A DNA stretch of 64,000 nt, taken from contig JAFDZP010000002.1 of NCBI GenBank assembly GCA_018266835.1, positions 1,029,302-1,093,301 of the forward strand. The letters run 5' to 3'. The notes beneath the pieces were generated by a model, which was given only the letters and a program-made list of their open reading frames with translations, searched no databases and was not told where the DNA came from. Made by a program: the position numbers and the translations under genes. Source of the stretch: Bacteroidota bacterium. Its GTDB lineage: Bacteria > Bacteroidota > Ignavibacteria > Tepidaquicellales > Tepidaquicellaceae. Numbering within the stretch: the stretch's first letter is position 1; each line of letters begins with the position of its first letter. Shown here one piece after another: positions 33,120 through 43,951 of the stretch.

Positions 33120-33296
33120 AAATTAAATATGTAAGTAAATATAGTATTATTTAAATATATGAAATATTGGCACATGTATTGCAAGAGAAGATTGTAACTT
33201 AGTAAATCCGGTTTCTATGTAATACATCTTTTAAATTAAGACCGAATGGTCTGCAATTGATCGTTGAACAACATACACTGAAGAGGCGCTAAAGTT

Positions 33297-33313
33297 GTGT
33301 TAATTTTTAACAC
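33297..33313. promoter_or_regulatory. small inverted repeat before the repeat-protein gene
   Basis: GTGTTAA and TTAACAC around a 3-nt loop, 31 nt before the start at 33344. It could be an operator or a small hairpin in the leader; nothing further supports either. Confidence 0.35.
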
Positions 33314-33343
33314 TTCTAATTTATGATTTTCAAATAGAAAACA

Positions 33344-35326
33344 ATGAATAGTAACTCTACAATCCTAAAGAAATTTACAAGCAGTATAGGGCTGCTTATG
33401 ATTTTAGTTTTAACAGTAATTTTCACCATGCCCGTATCTGTTTTTTCACAGGAAGGTGTTGTCAGCAATGCAGTTAATAACCAGATAAACCCTGCATCAA
33501 CTACAGATAGCAGCGGCGGTACAATTGTAACATGGCAGGATTATAGAAACGGTAAATACGAGATTTACGCTCAAAGAATTAATGCATCAGGACTTGCAGT
33601 ATGGACACCAAACGGTGTACCAATTTGTTTACAGGATAGCAATTATAATCCTGCAATTACTTACGACGGTATAGGCGGAGCTATTATAACATGGCAGTCT
33701 TACAGAAACAGCGCTACTGCAGATATATATGCACAGCGCATTGACTCTAATGGAGTTGTACAATGGACTGCTAACGGAGTTGCTTTATGCGTTGTAGTAT
33801 TCGACCAGAATACAATTACAATGGTTAACGATGACAACGGTGGAGCAATTTTAACATGGAGAGATTACAGAAGCAATATCGGTCTTGCCGATATTTATGC
33901 GCAGAGAGTAAGTCCTACAGGTGCAATGCTTTGGGTAGCAAATGGTGTAAGCATTTGTAATCAGGCAGCAGAGCAGGGCGCACCAAAACTAATCAGCGAC
34001 GGCACAGGCGGAGCATTTATTACGTGGTCAGATAACAGAGCCGGAGATTACGATATTTATACACAAAGAATAAGCGCAGGCGGCGCGCCGCAATGGACTA
34101 CTAACGGCGTAGCAACATGTACTTCAGCGTCAGACCAGTTAACTCCCTCAATTTGCAGCGATGGAGCAGCGGGTGTAATTATTACATGGTCAGATTTCAG
34201 AAGCACAACAGATTTTAATATTTACGCGCAAAGACAAGGACCTGCAGGAGGAATTGTATGGACAGTTGATGGTATTGTTATGAATAACAATGTTGCTTAC
34301 GCTCAGACAGAACCGCAAATTATCAGTGATGAACTTGGCGGAGCAATAATAACATGGACAGATTACAGAACGGGAGTTCTTGCCGATATATATGCACAGC
34401 GTGTAAGCTCCACAGGAGCAGTTCAATGGACTGCAACCGGTGTGACTATTTGTACAGCAGCAAACGACCAGATAAAATCACAGCTTGTAAGTGATGGTAA
34501 TCACGGCGCATACATAGCATGGGAAGACCATCGTAATGCAGGCAACTCAGATATCTACGTACAAAGAATAGCGTCCGATGCATCATTGAACTGGTCAGCA
34601 AATGGTGTTGCTGTTTGCGATGCAAATTATGACCAGTTAAATCCTTCTATTGTGAGCAACGGCAATAACGGAGCTTTAGTAGTATGGCAGGATTTCAGAG
34701 GCGGCAATGATTTCGATATAGTTACATACGGATTCAATACTGCGCTTCCGGTGGAACTTGCATCACTGACATCAATTGTAAACAACAGAGACGTAAATCT
34801 GAAATGGACAACAGTTTCAGAAATAAATAATTCAGGATTCGAAATTGAAAGGAAAAATTACTCAGCCACAAATGATAACTGGGTAAATGCAGGATTTGTT
34901 GCGGGAAATGGAACAGTAAACACTTTATCGGAGTATAACTTCCAGGACCAAAACTTACAGACCGGTAAATACAATTACAGATTAAAACAAATTGATTATA
35001 ACGGTAACTATGAGTATCACAATCTAAGCAGTTTCGTTCAAATCGGAACTCCTTCCAAATTTAATCTCTCTCAGAATTATCCTAATCCGTTTAATCCTGT
35101 TACAAAGATAAATTTTGAAATACCCATTGATGCTATGGTTAATATAACCGTATTTGATATGGCAGGACGTGAAGTAAAAACACTTGTAAATGAAACTAAA
35201 TCAGCAGGATTTTACACAGTGCAATTTGATGCTTCAGGAATTTCCAGCGGTTTATATTTCTATAGAATTATGACGGATGGCAATGATAAATTTATCATGA
35301 CTAAAAAACTCATAGTGATAAAATAA
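33344..35326 (+). CDS. secreted WxDxR-repeat protein with T9SS sorting domain
   Basis: A 660-residue protein with an unusually long N-terminal signal region (about 35 residues, ILKKFTSSIGLLMILVLTVIFTMPVSVFSQ). Eight repeats of about 52 residues follow (about 48-460), each with a T-W-x-D/S-x-R segment and ending D-I-Y-x-Q-R (for example TWQDYRN, TWRDYRS, TWSDNRA, AWEDHRN). This may form a beta-propeller; the count of eight suggests it, but that is inference. Then LPVELASLTSIVNNRDVNLKW with FEIERK and the T9SS domain (NLSQNYPNPFNPVTKINF, VFDMAGREVKTLV, final KKLIVIK). It is the first of two tandem paralogues. Confidence 0.92.
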   Translation: MNSNSTILKKFTSSIGLLMILVLTVIFTMPVSVFSQEGVVSNAVNNQINPASTTDSSGGTIVTWQDYRNGKYEIYAQRINASGLAVWTPNGVPICLQDSNYNPAITYDGIGGAIITWQSYRNSATADIYAQRIDSNGVVQWTANGVALCVVVFDQNTITMVNDDNGGAILTWRDYRSNIGLADIYAQRVSPTGAMLWVANGVSICNQAAEQGAPKLISDGTGGAFITWSDNRAGDYDIYTQRISAGGAPQWTTNGVATCTSASDQLTPSICSDGAAGVIITWSDFRSTTDFNIYAQRQGPAGGIVWTVDGIVMNNNVAYAQTEPQIISDELGGAIITWTDYRTGVLADIYAQRVSSTGAVQWTATGVTICTAANDQIKSQLVSDGNHGAYIAWEDHRNAGNSDIYVQRIASDASLNWSANGVAVCDANYDQLNPSIVSNGNNGALVVWQDFRGGNDFDIVTYGFNTALPVELASLTSIVNNRDVNLKWTTVSEINNSGFEIERKNYSATNDNWVNAGFVAGNGTVNTLSEYNFQDQNLQTGKYNYRLKQIDYNGNYEYHNLSSFVQIGTPSKFNLSQNYPNPFNPVTKINFEIPIDAMVNITVFDMAGREVKTLVNETKSAGFYTVQFDASGISSGLYFYRIMTDGNDKFIMTKKLIVIK

Positions 35327-35370
35327 GTACTGAAGGAAATTTTGTAACATGGTAATGCATAATTGAATTA

Positions 35371-35412
35371 ATAACGGGTCTTCAATTAAATCAGGAAGAC
35401 CTGTTATCTTTC
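35371..35412 (+). terminator. Rho-independent terminator between the paralogues
   Basis: ATAACGGGTCTTC (35371-35383) pairs with GAAGACCTGTTAT (35395-35407, one G-T pair), followed by CTTTCT. It separates the two paralogues, so they are transcribed apart. Confidence 0.85.
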
Positions 35413-35469
35413 TAAAATTGATTTGAAGTTTATTTTTCCCAAGCAATTTAAAGTTTAAAAATTCATAAA

Positions 35470-37176
35470 ATGAAAACACATTTAACTAAATTGATTAATT
35501 TTGTAATTCGAGAGACAGGCTTATACAGTTTTATACTCGCAGCAATTCTAATAATACCTATTACAACTTTTTCACAGACAACAGGACCTGTAAGCACAGC
35601 ATCAAATAACCAGATAAATCCTGCAATGGCAACTGACGGTGCCGGTGGTACTATAGTAGCTTTTCAGGATAAACACAACGGCAAATACGAAATTTATGCG
35701 CAAAGAATGAACGCATCAGGAAATCCTTTATGGACAACAAACGGAATTGCAATCTGCACGCAGGATAGTAATTACAATCCTATTGTAGTAAGCGATGGCG
35801 TAGGCGGCGCAATTATTTCATGGCAGTCTTACCGCGGAAGCGCAACAGCAGATATCTATGCACAAAAAATTAATTCTTCAGGCACGGTTCTCTGGGCATT
35901 AAACGGAGTTCCCGTATGCGCAGTAGTTTTTGACCAGAATACAATTTCAATGATTGAAGACGGAGTTGGCGGAGCAATTTTAACATGGCAGGACTACAGA
36001 AGCAATAACGGCTTTGCCGATATTTATGCGCAGAGAGTTAACAGCTTAGGAGCTATGCTCTGGGTAGCTAACGGTGTAAGCGTTTGTAATCAGGCAGCAG
36101 AACAAAACGGTCCCGCAGTTGTAAACGACGGCTTAGGCGGAGCTTTTATAACATGGGCAGATAACAGAGCCGGTAACTATGATATTTATACACAAAGAAT
36201 AAGCGCAGGCGGCGCACCGCAATGGACAACTAACGGCGTTGCAACTTGTACTATGGCATCAGACCAGCGCAAGCCTGACCTTTGCACCGATGGCGCAGCA
36301 GGCGTAATAGTTACATGGTATGATTTCAGAAGCACAACAGATTATAATATTTATGCACAGAGAATGGGACCAGCAGGCGGTATTGTATGGGCAGTTGACG
36401 GAGTTGTAATGAACAACAATGTTGCATACGACCAGATAGACCCTATGATTGTCAGCGACGGTCTTGGCGGCGCAATCATTTCATGGAGCGATAAACGCAC
36501 AGGTATAACATCAGATATTTATGCACAGAGAGTTAACTCAACAGGTGCAGTTCAATGGACTGCTACCGGAGTAATTATCTGCACAGCCTCTGGCGACCAG
36601 ATAAAATCTCAGCTTGTAAGCGACGGTAACAACGGCGCATACATTGTATGGGAAGATCATCGCAACGCGGGTAACTCAGATATCTATGCACAGAGAATTG
36701 CATCCAATGCAGCATTGAACTGGGCAGCAACAGGATTTGAAATCTGCGCAGTCGGCAACGACCAGTTGAATCCAAGAATTGTCAGCAACGGAAATCAGGG
36801 AGCAATAGTTGTATGGCAGGATTTCAGAAGCGGCACAAACTTCGATGTTTACAATACAGGATTTAACACACAAGGTTTAGTCGGAATTCATAACGGCGGA
36901 ATAACAAATCCGGTTAATTATACATTGGAGCAGAACTTTCCTAATCCGTTCAATCCTTCTACCAAAATAAATTACACACTTCCGCAAAGCAGTAATGTGA
37001 AGCTTAGTATTTACGATGCTCTGGGGCATGTAGTAAGTACGCTTGTTAATGAATCACAAAATGCAGGAAGTTATAATATTGAATGGAATGCAGCATCTTT
37101 TGCTACAGGTGTTTACTTCTACAAATTAGAAGCAGGCAGCTTTAGCTCAACAAAGCAAATGATATTAGTAAAGTAA
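35470..37176 (+). CDS. secreted WxDxR-repeat protein with T9SS sorting domain, tandem paralogue
   Basis: A 568-residue protein, clearly homologous to the 33344 protein over signal peptide and all eight repeats (AFQDKHN, SWQSYRG, TWQDYRS, TWADNRA, TWYDFRS, SWSDKRT, VWEDHRN, VWQDFRS). The first repeat has lost its Trp. The LPVEL linker module is missing; after the last repeat comes GLVGIHNGGITNPVNY and a sorting domain of a different subtype (TLEQNFPNPFNPSTKINY, IYDALGHVVSTLV, VYFYKLEAGSF, KQMILVK). The C-terminal 90 residues are therefore not derived from the first copy. It is probably secreted and anchored in the same way. Confidence 0.93.
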   Translation: MKTHLTKLINFVIRETGLYSFILAAILIIPITTFSQTTGPVSTASNNQINPAMATDGAGGTIVAFQDKHNGKYEIYAQRMNASGNPLWTTNGIAICTQDSNYNPIVVSDGVGGAIISWQSYRGSATADIYAQKINSSGTVLWALNGVPVCAVVFDQNTISMIEDGVGGAILTWQDYRSNNGFADIYAQRVNSLGAMLWVANGVSVCNQAAEQNGPAVVNDGLGGAFITWADNRAGNYDIYTQRISAGGAPQWTTNGVATCTMASDQRKPDLCTDGAAGVIVTWYDFRSTTDYNIYAQRMGPAGGIVWAVDGVVMNNNVAYDQIDPMIVSDGLGGAIISWSDKRTGITSDIYAQRVNSTGAVQWTATGVIICTASGDQIKSQLVSDGNNGAYIVWEDHRNAGNSDIYAQRIASNAALNWAATGFEICAVGNDQLNPRIVSNGNQGAIVVWQDFRSGTNFDVYNTGFNTQGLVGIHNGGITNPVNYTLEQNFPNPFNPSTKINYTLPQSSNVKLSIYDALGHVVSTLVNESQNAGSYNIEWNAASFATGVYFYKLEAGSFSSTKQMILVK

Positions 37177-37200
37177 TCATCTGTAAGAAACATTCAGTAT

Positions 37201-37236
37201 CTGACGGAGGTCTCCTCTCCGTCAGATTTTTTTTTA
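37201..37236 (+). terminator. Rho-independent terminator
   Basis: CTGACGGAG (37201-37209) and CTCCGTCAG (37217-37225) form a perfect 9-bp stem, followed by a run of nine T. Confidence 0.93.
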
Positions 37237-37372
37237 CACAATTCTACATTAGCATCAAAACAGCATGCTAATCGTTTTTGGTTTCGGCAGCATGACTTGT
37301 TTTACAGGGGTTATGTCGCAACCATTATCGAAATTCTATTCACAGATCGCACTAAAACTTACAGAAAAAATT

Positions 37373-38125
37373 ATGAAGATGTTAGAGAACAAAGTCGCAT
37401 TGGTAACCGGCGCGGGCTCCGGTATTGGTAAAGCTATTGCATTATTGTATGCAGCACAGGGTGCAAAAGTTATTGTATCTGATATAAATGAAAAGTCGGG
37501 TAAAGAAGTTACAGAAGAAATTATTTCTAAAGAAGGAACGGCAGTTTTTTTCAACGCTGATACCTCAAATCCTAAAGACCAGGAAAATCTTGTAAAGGAA
37601 GCTATGAAGCAATTTGGCGCGTTGCATATTGCATGTAACAATGCTGGCATTGGCGGCGACTTACTCCCTACAGCAGATTATCCTATTGAAAGCTGGAATA
37701 AAATAATCGGAATTAATTTATCGGGAGTATTTTACGGAATGCATTTTCAAATCCCTGCTATGTTAGCAAGCGGAGGCGGAAGCATTGTAAATATCTCTTC
37801 CATATTGGGACAGGTGGGTACTAAAGGTCTTTCAGGATATGTATCTGCAAAGCACGGAGTGGTCGGGCTTACTAAGACGGCAGGTATTGAATATGCAGAG
37901 CAAAACATTCGTGTAAATGCAGTGGGACCCGGTTATATTGAGACTCCTTTGCTCACCGATACTCTCGATGAAAAAACAATTGCAGCATTAGCTGGCTTGC
38001 ATCCTATGAACAGATTAGGAAATGCAGATGAAGTTGCAGAGTTAGTTTTATGGCTGAGTTGTTCAAAAGCATCATTTGTGACAGGTTCTTATTACGCGGT
38101 AGATGGGGGTTATCTGGCGCAGTAA
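37373..38125 (+). CDS. short-chain dehydrogenase/reductase
   Basis: About 250 residues with start ATG 37373 (MKMLENKVALVTGAGSGIG); the frame is open for 36 codons before, without a coding look. SDR landmarks are TGAGSGIG (12-19), NNAG near 89, the Ser of NISSILGQ and the Y-x-x-x-K of GYVSAKHG, and the C-terminal FVTGSYYAVDGGYLAQ. It is a classical 3-oxoacyl-ACP reductase/glucose dehydrogenase-like SDR that uses NAD(P)H; the substrate cannot be assigned. Followed by a GGCGGT-type terminator. Confidence 0.93.
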   Translation: MKMLENKVALVTGAGSGIGKAIALLYAAQGAKVIVSDINEKSGKEVTEEIISKEGTAVFFNADTSNPKDQENLVKEAMKQFGALHIACNNAGIGGDLLPTADYPIESWNKIIGINLSGVFYGMHFQIPAMLASGGGSIVNISSILGQVGTKGLSGYVSAKHGVVGLTKTAGIEYAEQNIRVNAVGPGYIETPLLTDTLDEKTIAALAGLHPMNRLGNADEVAELVLWLSCSKASFVTGSYYAVDGGYLAQ

Positions 38126-38151
38126 TTTGTGTAACAGTGATGTTTTCTCCT

Positions 38152-38178
38152 AAGGCGGTGATATGAACCGCCTTTTTT
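38152..38178 (+). terminator. Rho-independent terminator, GGCGGT/ACCGCC type
   Basis: AAGGCGGT (38152-38159), loop GATATGA, ACCGCCTT (38167-38174), then T. Confidence 0.92.
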
Positions 38179-38225
38179 ATTTTGTATAAATTGTAAACGG
38201 AATTTTCTATTTTTTGCAAACTAAT

Positions 38226-39459
<1,234 letters not shown>

Positions 39460-39473
39460 AAAATAATACAAAC

Positions 39474-39887
39474 ATGTCTGGATTTCAAATAAAAACAAAC
39501 GACGGAGTAACAATCCATTTTAAATATTACTCCGAAGCACCGGAAACATCAAAAGCATTTGATGCATCGCTGCCGTTCACAAAAACATTCTTTCATGCAA
39601 AAGTATCGGGAGAGGAAATCTGGACTGATAACGCACCAGAACTGGATATTATACAGGAGAATTCCTCTGTGTTTATTCATCCCGGCGAAGTTGTAATTGG
39701 TCCTTTAAATCCCTCACGTAACAAAGTTGTAAAGTGCATGGGAGTAATGTACGGAGAGGGTAAGCTGCTTGACTGCGGTAATATTTTTGCCAAGGTGTAT
39801 GATGAAGATTTACCTAAACTTGTCAACTTGGGTCTTAAACATTGGAGAGAAGGATTTCAGGAATTGACTTTTGAAAAACTGAATTAA
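39474..39887 (+). CDS. DUF3830/cyclophilin-like protein
   Basis: A 137-residue protein that starts 14 nt after the methyltransferase. The order of blocks resembles the cyclophilin-like DUF3830 family: ASLPFTKTFFHAKVSGEEIWTDNAPELDI (about 27-55), VFIHPGEVVIGPLNPSRNKVVKCMGVMYG (63-91) and a final GNIFAKVYDEDLP. No catalytic residues can be assigned with confidence. Cyclophilin-like fold proteins bind peptides or small molecules. The gene is likely the third in a small operon. Confidence 0.65.
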   Translation: MSGFQIKTNDGVTIHFKYYSEAPETSKAFDASLPFTKTFFHAKVSGEEIWTDNAPELDIIQENSSVFIHPGEVVIGPLNPSRNKVVKCMGVMYGEGKLLDCGNIFAKVYDEDLPKLVNLGLKHWREGFQELTFEKLN

Positions 39888-39891
39888 TATT

Positions 39892-40308
39892 ATGTATTAT
39901 TACAGAGAAATGACTCTCTCAGACCATGAAAAATCCATTGAGCTTTGGAAACAAACTGAAGGCATGGGATTTTTGGAAAGCGATACGGAGGATGCATTAA
40001 TAATGTACCTTGAAAGAAATCCAGGAATGAGTTTTGTTTGTTACTATAAAGACAATCTTATCGGAACAATTCTCGGCGGGCACGATGGAAGACGCGGATA
40101 TATTTATCATCTTGCAGTCAATAAAAATTACAGAGGAAAATCAATCGGCAAAACGCTTACAAATCTTTCACTGGAAAAAATAAAGTCAGCAGGTATTAAG
40201 CGCTGTATCATAATGCTGAAATCGGATAATAAAGCTAATGGTGAGTTCTGGCTTAAAAGCGGATTTGAAAGAAGAGAAGATTTAAATATGTTTTCAAAAG
40301 ATTTGTAA
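39892..40308 (+). CDS. GNAT family N-acetyltransferase
   Basis: A 138-residue acetyltransferase. The acetyl-CoA loop is NYRGKSIGKTLTNLSL near 79-94, preceded by the strand YIYHLAVNKNY; NGEFWLKSGFERREDLNMFSK is the C-terminal block. It begins 4 nt after the upstream stop codon, so it is almost certainly in the same operon as the O-methyltransferase. The acceptor is unknown. Confidence 0.9.
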   Translation: MYYYREMTLSDHEKSIELWKQTEGMGFLESDTEDALIMYLERNPGMSFVCYYKDNLIGTILGGHDGRRGYIYHLAVNKNYRGKSIGKTLTNLSLEKIKSAGIKRCIIMLKSDNKANGEFWLKSGFERREDLNMFSKDL

Positions 40309-40394
40309 ACATTTCCTGTCACAAGATTCATTTCGAAACATCTAACCTTATAAGACGTAAAATTAGCAACTCCCCTCTCTAAACATCCAATTTT

Positions 40395-41609
40395 ATGAAA
40401 AAACTTATCCTATTTGTTGCATTATTTTTTTTATCAGTCTCACTTCGCGCGCAAACTGATTTTGTGAACGACAATATTTTATATCACAATCTATATCCTG
40501 CAGAGCTTGTTGAGTTTTTAAAAGCAAATCCTGATGCATTATTAATTGATGTGCGCAGTCCCGGGGAATTTGCTGATACCAGTTCTAAGCAAAGTCTTAA
40601 CATAGGTCATCTTAAAGGAGCAATAAATATTAACATTGAAACTTTTGAAGACAGAGTTAATGAAATAAAAGATCATACCGATAAACCGGTAGTGCTGTAC
40701 TGCTCACACAGCCAGCGCAGCCGGAGAGTCAGTAAATATTTATCTGAGCAGGGATTCAAAAAAATATATAATCTGAACGGCGGAATGTCTTTGATGAATC
40801 AGCTAAGCGAATCTGAATTTCCGGGTAAAAAAGATATGATAGTTTTTAATCCCCCTTTTAAAAATCTCTCTGTGGAAGAAGCAGGTAATTTAATTTCAGC
40901 GAACCGTGATATATTAATTATTGATTTGCGTCCCTCTACTCAATATGCAGGAAATGATACAAACACTTCATATAACCTTGGGAAAATAAAAGGAGCTATT
41001 AATATTCCTTACACTGAATTCAGCGATAATCTTTCACGGCTAGAACAATACAAAAACAATACAGTTTTAATTTATGATATCAACGGAGCAGGGAATGCCT
41101 CTGCTAATTTGTTAACGCAAAACGGATTTACAAAAGTCCATCATCTTATAGGAGGATTAGCTGCTTTTCACAGGGAAGGTAAATCTAACGCAAAGAAAAT
41201 TTATCTTGAAAATCTTCCCACATATAATATTCTTAACGTTTACGAAACTCTTAACCTGATTAAATCAAAATCTGATTTAATAATCTTAGATGTCAGACCG
41301 GCTGATGATTTTAATAATAAGGCATCAATGAGCCACATGAACGTAGGGCGATTAAAACACTCACTGAATTTGCCTCCGGATAAATTCGCAAGTGAAGTCA
41401 CGAAGACAGTAAAAGATAAAAAAGCAGCAATATTAATTTACGGAAGCGGCGATGACCCTGCAAGATGCGCAAAGCTTTTGAAAGAGCTTGGTTATGAAAA
41501 TGTAAATTTGCTTTACGGGGGATTGTGGTCGATGGTATCAGTTTATGCAAATGTGAAAGGATACTCATTCATAAAAGACTACATGGAAAATTACGAAGGA
41601 ATGTATTAA
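40395..41609 (+). CDS. secreted protein with three rhodanese domains
   Basis: A 404-residue exported protein (signal peptide MKKLILFVALFFLSVSLRAQ). Three rhodanese-like domains are at about 30-130, 155-258 and 280-388, each with a typical ID-V/L-R-P/S start and a G-H/K-x-K-G-A-I-N-type strand. Only the first keeps the catalytic Cys (C103 in VVLYCSHSQRS). The equivalent positions are D228 (TVLIYDINGAG) and G350 (AILIYGSGDDP), so two domains are probably inactive or carry another function. Sulfur transfer outside the cytoplasm is inferred from domain one. No redox partner is in the neighbourhood. Confidence 0.85.
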   Translation: MKKLILFVALFFLSVSLRAQTDFVNDNILYHNLYPAELVEFLKANPDALLIDVRSPGEFADTSSKQSLNIGHLKGAININIETFEDRVNEIKDHTDKPVVLYCSHSQRSRRVSKYLSEQGFKKIYNLNGGMSLMNQLSESEFPGKKDMIVFNPPFKNLSVEEAGNLISANRDILIIDLRPSTQYAGNDTNTSYNLGKIKGAINIPYTEFSDNLSRLEQYKNNTVLIYDINGAGNASANLLTQNGFTKVHHLIGGLAAFHREGKSNAKKIYLENLPTYNILNVYETLNLIKSKSDLIILDVRPADDFNNKASMSHMNVGRLKHSLNLPPDKFASEVTKTVKDKKAAILIYGSGDDPARCAKLLKELGYENVNLLYGGLWSMVSVYANVKGYSFIKDYMENYEGMY

Positions 41610-41639
41610 CATTCTTTTTTTAAATTTTCATAAAAATCT

Positions 41640-42098
41640 ATGTCTAAAAATCCTGAGATAAGTAAAGATGCTCACAGAAAAATTGGAATTGACGCATTCA
41701 ATGGTACGTGGAAAATTATGGAAAAAGATAATCCGACCGAGGATGATATTTGTGAAGCAATAAGACTGGCGCATATCTCTACATGGCATTGGAAATTTGC
41801 CGGAACAGAACTAAATCAGCAAAGGGGCGAATGGATTTGCTCACGTGTGCATGCCCATTTTGGTTTCGGAAAAGAAGCGCTTTATTATGCAAAAAGATGT
41901 TACGACTTAACCATGAAACATGGCTTCACAGATTTTGATTTGGGCTATGGATATGAATGTATCGCAAGAGCATACATGGTTCTGAAAAAGAAAAAAGAAA
42001 AAGAGAAATATTTAAAGTTAGCAGAAGAATCAGCAGCTCAGATAAAAAAGAAAGAAGACAGAGACTGGTTCATGAAAGATTTAAGTACAATAAAATAA
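41640..42098 (+). CDS. hypothetical TPR-like helical protein
   Basis: A 152-residue cytoplasmic, helical protein with two TPR-like segments (ALYYAKRCYDLTMKHGFTDFDLGYGYECIARAYMVLKKKKEKEKYLKLAEE). The N-terminus has a conserved-looking TWHWKFAGTELNQQRGEWICSRVHAHFG block. No family name was recognised. It starts 30 nt after the rhodanese protein and precedes a bidirectional-looking terminator, so it may be co-transcribed. Confidence 0.6.
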   Translation: MSKNPEISKDAHRKIGIDAFNGTWKIMEKDNPTEDDICEAIRLAHISTWHWKFAGTELNQQRGEWICSRVHAHFGFGKEALYYAKRCYDLTMKHGFTDFDLGYGYECIARAYMVLKKKKEKEKYLKLAEESAAQIKKKEDRDWFMKDLSTIK

Positions 42099-42100
42099 AA

Positions 42101-42124
42101 AAGGCGGTGATGAACCGCCTTTTG
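42101..42124. terminator. bidirectional terminator, GGCGGT/ACCGCC type
   Basis: AAGGCGGT (42101-42108), loop GATGA, ACCGCCTT (42114-42121). It is flanked by A-rich sequence on the left and T on the right, between convergent genes ending at 42098 and 42137. Confidence 0.9.
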
Positions 42125-42136
42125 TTTACATTAAAA

Positions 42137-43882
42137 TTATAAAATGTCATTCCAGATACTTTTATCTTTCAGCATTATTTCCCTGAGTAACGGTATAGGT
42201 GGCATTCCGTACTTCAACATCTCGTCATGAAATTTCATCAGTGAATAATTACTTCCCTCTTGTCTTGCATAGTCATCTCTTAATTTATATATCATAAGTT
42301 TTCCCAGTGTATAATTCAGATAGCCGGGGTCGTTTGTTCCGCGCATAGCTTCTGAACGCGACGGCTGTTTTTCGTAGTAGCAGTTATCCATAAAGAACTG
42401 TGTCCCTTCATCCACTGTCATTCCCTGCGTATGCATTTTTATTGAGACACAAAGTCGGCAATAACGGAGCAGCGATTCATCTAATTGCGCAAGATGATAT
42501 TTTAATGCAGCCATATCACCTTTATCTTTTCCGAAGCCCTCTTCAATCATCATCTGCTCAGTATAATGCGCCCATCCCTCAGTGAATGCATAACTTCCGA
42601 AAATCTTCTGCAGCTTAGTCGCATCGCTTGCATTCAGATGCAGGAACTGAACGTAATGTCCGGGATATGCTTCATGAATTGAAACAACATCAGTTGTATA
42701 ATAATTGAATGCCGTAAGCCACTCATCTTTTTGCTTATCACTCCAGTTACTTTCAACAGGAGTTACATAATAATATGCCTGAGTTGATTTCTCAAACGGT
42801 CCCGGAGTATCCATTGATGCAAAGCTTGTTGCACGCGCATACTGCGGAGTTTCTTTCACAAGTGCTTTCACATCGGATGGCATTGAGATTATTTTTTTAT
42901 CTATAAGATATTGTCTGATTGCATCAAGGTTTTTCTTTGTATCGGGAATAAGATTTTCTGCCGTGGGATGCTCTACCTGAATTTCTTTAAATACATCTAT
43001 AGCTTTTTTAGTGGGGTCAATTTTCTTTGCGACTTCTTCAAACTTCTGCTGCTCTTCTTTTAGTTTTTTTAATCCTATTTCTAAAATCTGCTCGGGTGTA
43101 TATGAAACCATTTCTCCTGCCAGCATCTTCTGATACAACTCCTTTCCTATCGCATAATTATTATCTGCCTTAGGGAGTTTTTCTTTTTCAAGATAATCAG
43201 CATAGTCTTTTAATTCTTTTATTGCCCTGTCATTAGCATCGTTGAACTCTTTCATAAGAGCTTCGTTCTTTACATCTTTTAATGCGACTTTCAGATCGCT
43301 TCCGAGAAAATCTGCTGAACCTTTTGCTATTGAAATTGCAAGCTCAACATAGGGCTTAGGCAGAACCGGCTTAAGGTTTTGTCTTGCTGCTGCAAAAACA
43401 TTGGGAGCATTTTTTTCTATCTTAATTATAGATTTTACTCTCTCTTCTATAGGAGCGAAGTCACGAGAGATGTAAATGTTCACGTCAACTGCCCCCGCAT
43501 AAGTCATTGGGTTCTTTCTGAAAAACTCCCTGTCCTCTAAACCAAACAATTGCTTATTAACTTCATTCGATAAAAGCCTGTAGTTGAAATAATTTTTTTG
43601 ATTTAAAGAGAAAGGATTGATAAGTTCAAGCTTTGACTTATAATTTTTCAGCCAGTCAATTTGCTTTATAAATCCCTGAAGAGAATAATCTGATGTCTTT
43701 CCGTCGTATTGGTGAAGACCGAGTCCAACAGCAGACTCAGGGTTTATCTCCAGATATTCATTTACAAAATTATCCGAGAGTGTTTCGAAGTCGGAATTGG
43801 CATCTGATACAGAGGGTAAAGATTGAAATCCCGTTGAGAAAAAAATCAGAACGAGAGCAAGAAATATGTAAAGTGATTTCAT
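42137..43882 (-). CDS. DUF885 family metallopeptidase-like protein
   Basis: A 581-residue exported protein (signal peptide MKSLYIFLALVLIFFSTGFQS). DUF885 is recognised by the HEAYPGHYVQFLHLN block at 403-417, with the extended HExxxGH zinc motif H403-H409, and E of FTEGWAHYTEQMM as the likely third ligand. The C-terminal YLNYTLGKLMIYKLRDDYARQEG is also a family block. Peptidase or dipeptidase activity is inferred from the motif and from the M32-like distant relationship. A monocistronic minus-strand gene. Confidence 0.9.
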   Translation of the reverse strand: MKSLYIFLALVLIFFSTGFQSLPSVSDANSDFETLSDNFVNEYLEINPESAVGLGLHQYDGKTSDYSLQGFIKQIDWLKNYKSKLELINPFSLNQKNYFNYRLLSNEVNKQLFGLEDREFFRKNPMTYAGAVDVNIYISRDFAPIEERVKSIIKIEKNAPNVFAAARQNLKPVLPKPYVELAISIAKGSADFLGSDLKVALKDVKNEALMKEFNDANDRAIKELKDYADYLEKEKLPKADNNYAIGKELYQKMLAGEMVSYTPEQILEIGLKKLKEEQQKFEEVAKKIDPTKKAIDVFKEIQVEHPTAENLIPDTKKNLDAIRQYLIDKKIISMPSDVKALVKETPQYARATSFASMDTPGPFEKSTQAYYYVTPVESNWSDKQKDEWLTAFNYYTTDVVSIHEAYPGHYVQFLHLNASDATKLQKIFGSYAFTEGWAHYTEQMMIEEGFGKDKGDMAALKYHLAQLDESLLRYCRLCVSIKMHTQGMTVDEGTQFFMDNCYYEKQPSRSEAMRGTNDPGYLNYTLGKLMIYKLRDDYARQEGSNYSLMKFHDEMLKYGMPPIPLLREIMLKDKSIWNDIL

Positions 43883-43951
43883 ATCAATTTAATGGATGTG
43901 CATTAAATTAATTAATATGAATCTATTTACAAATAACTTTATTGATGACAA

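Noticed and set aside
41957-42142. 61-codon frame overlapping the TPR-like gene
   Set aside because: It lies within a real gene in another frame and shows only Lys/Arg-rich low-complexity sequence.
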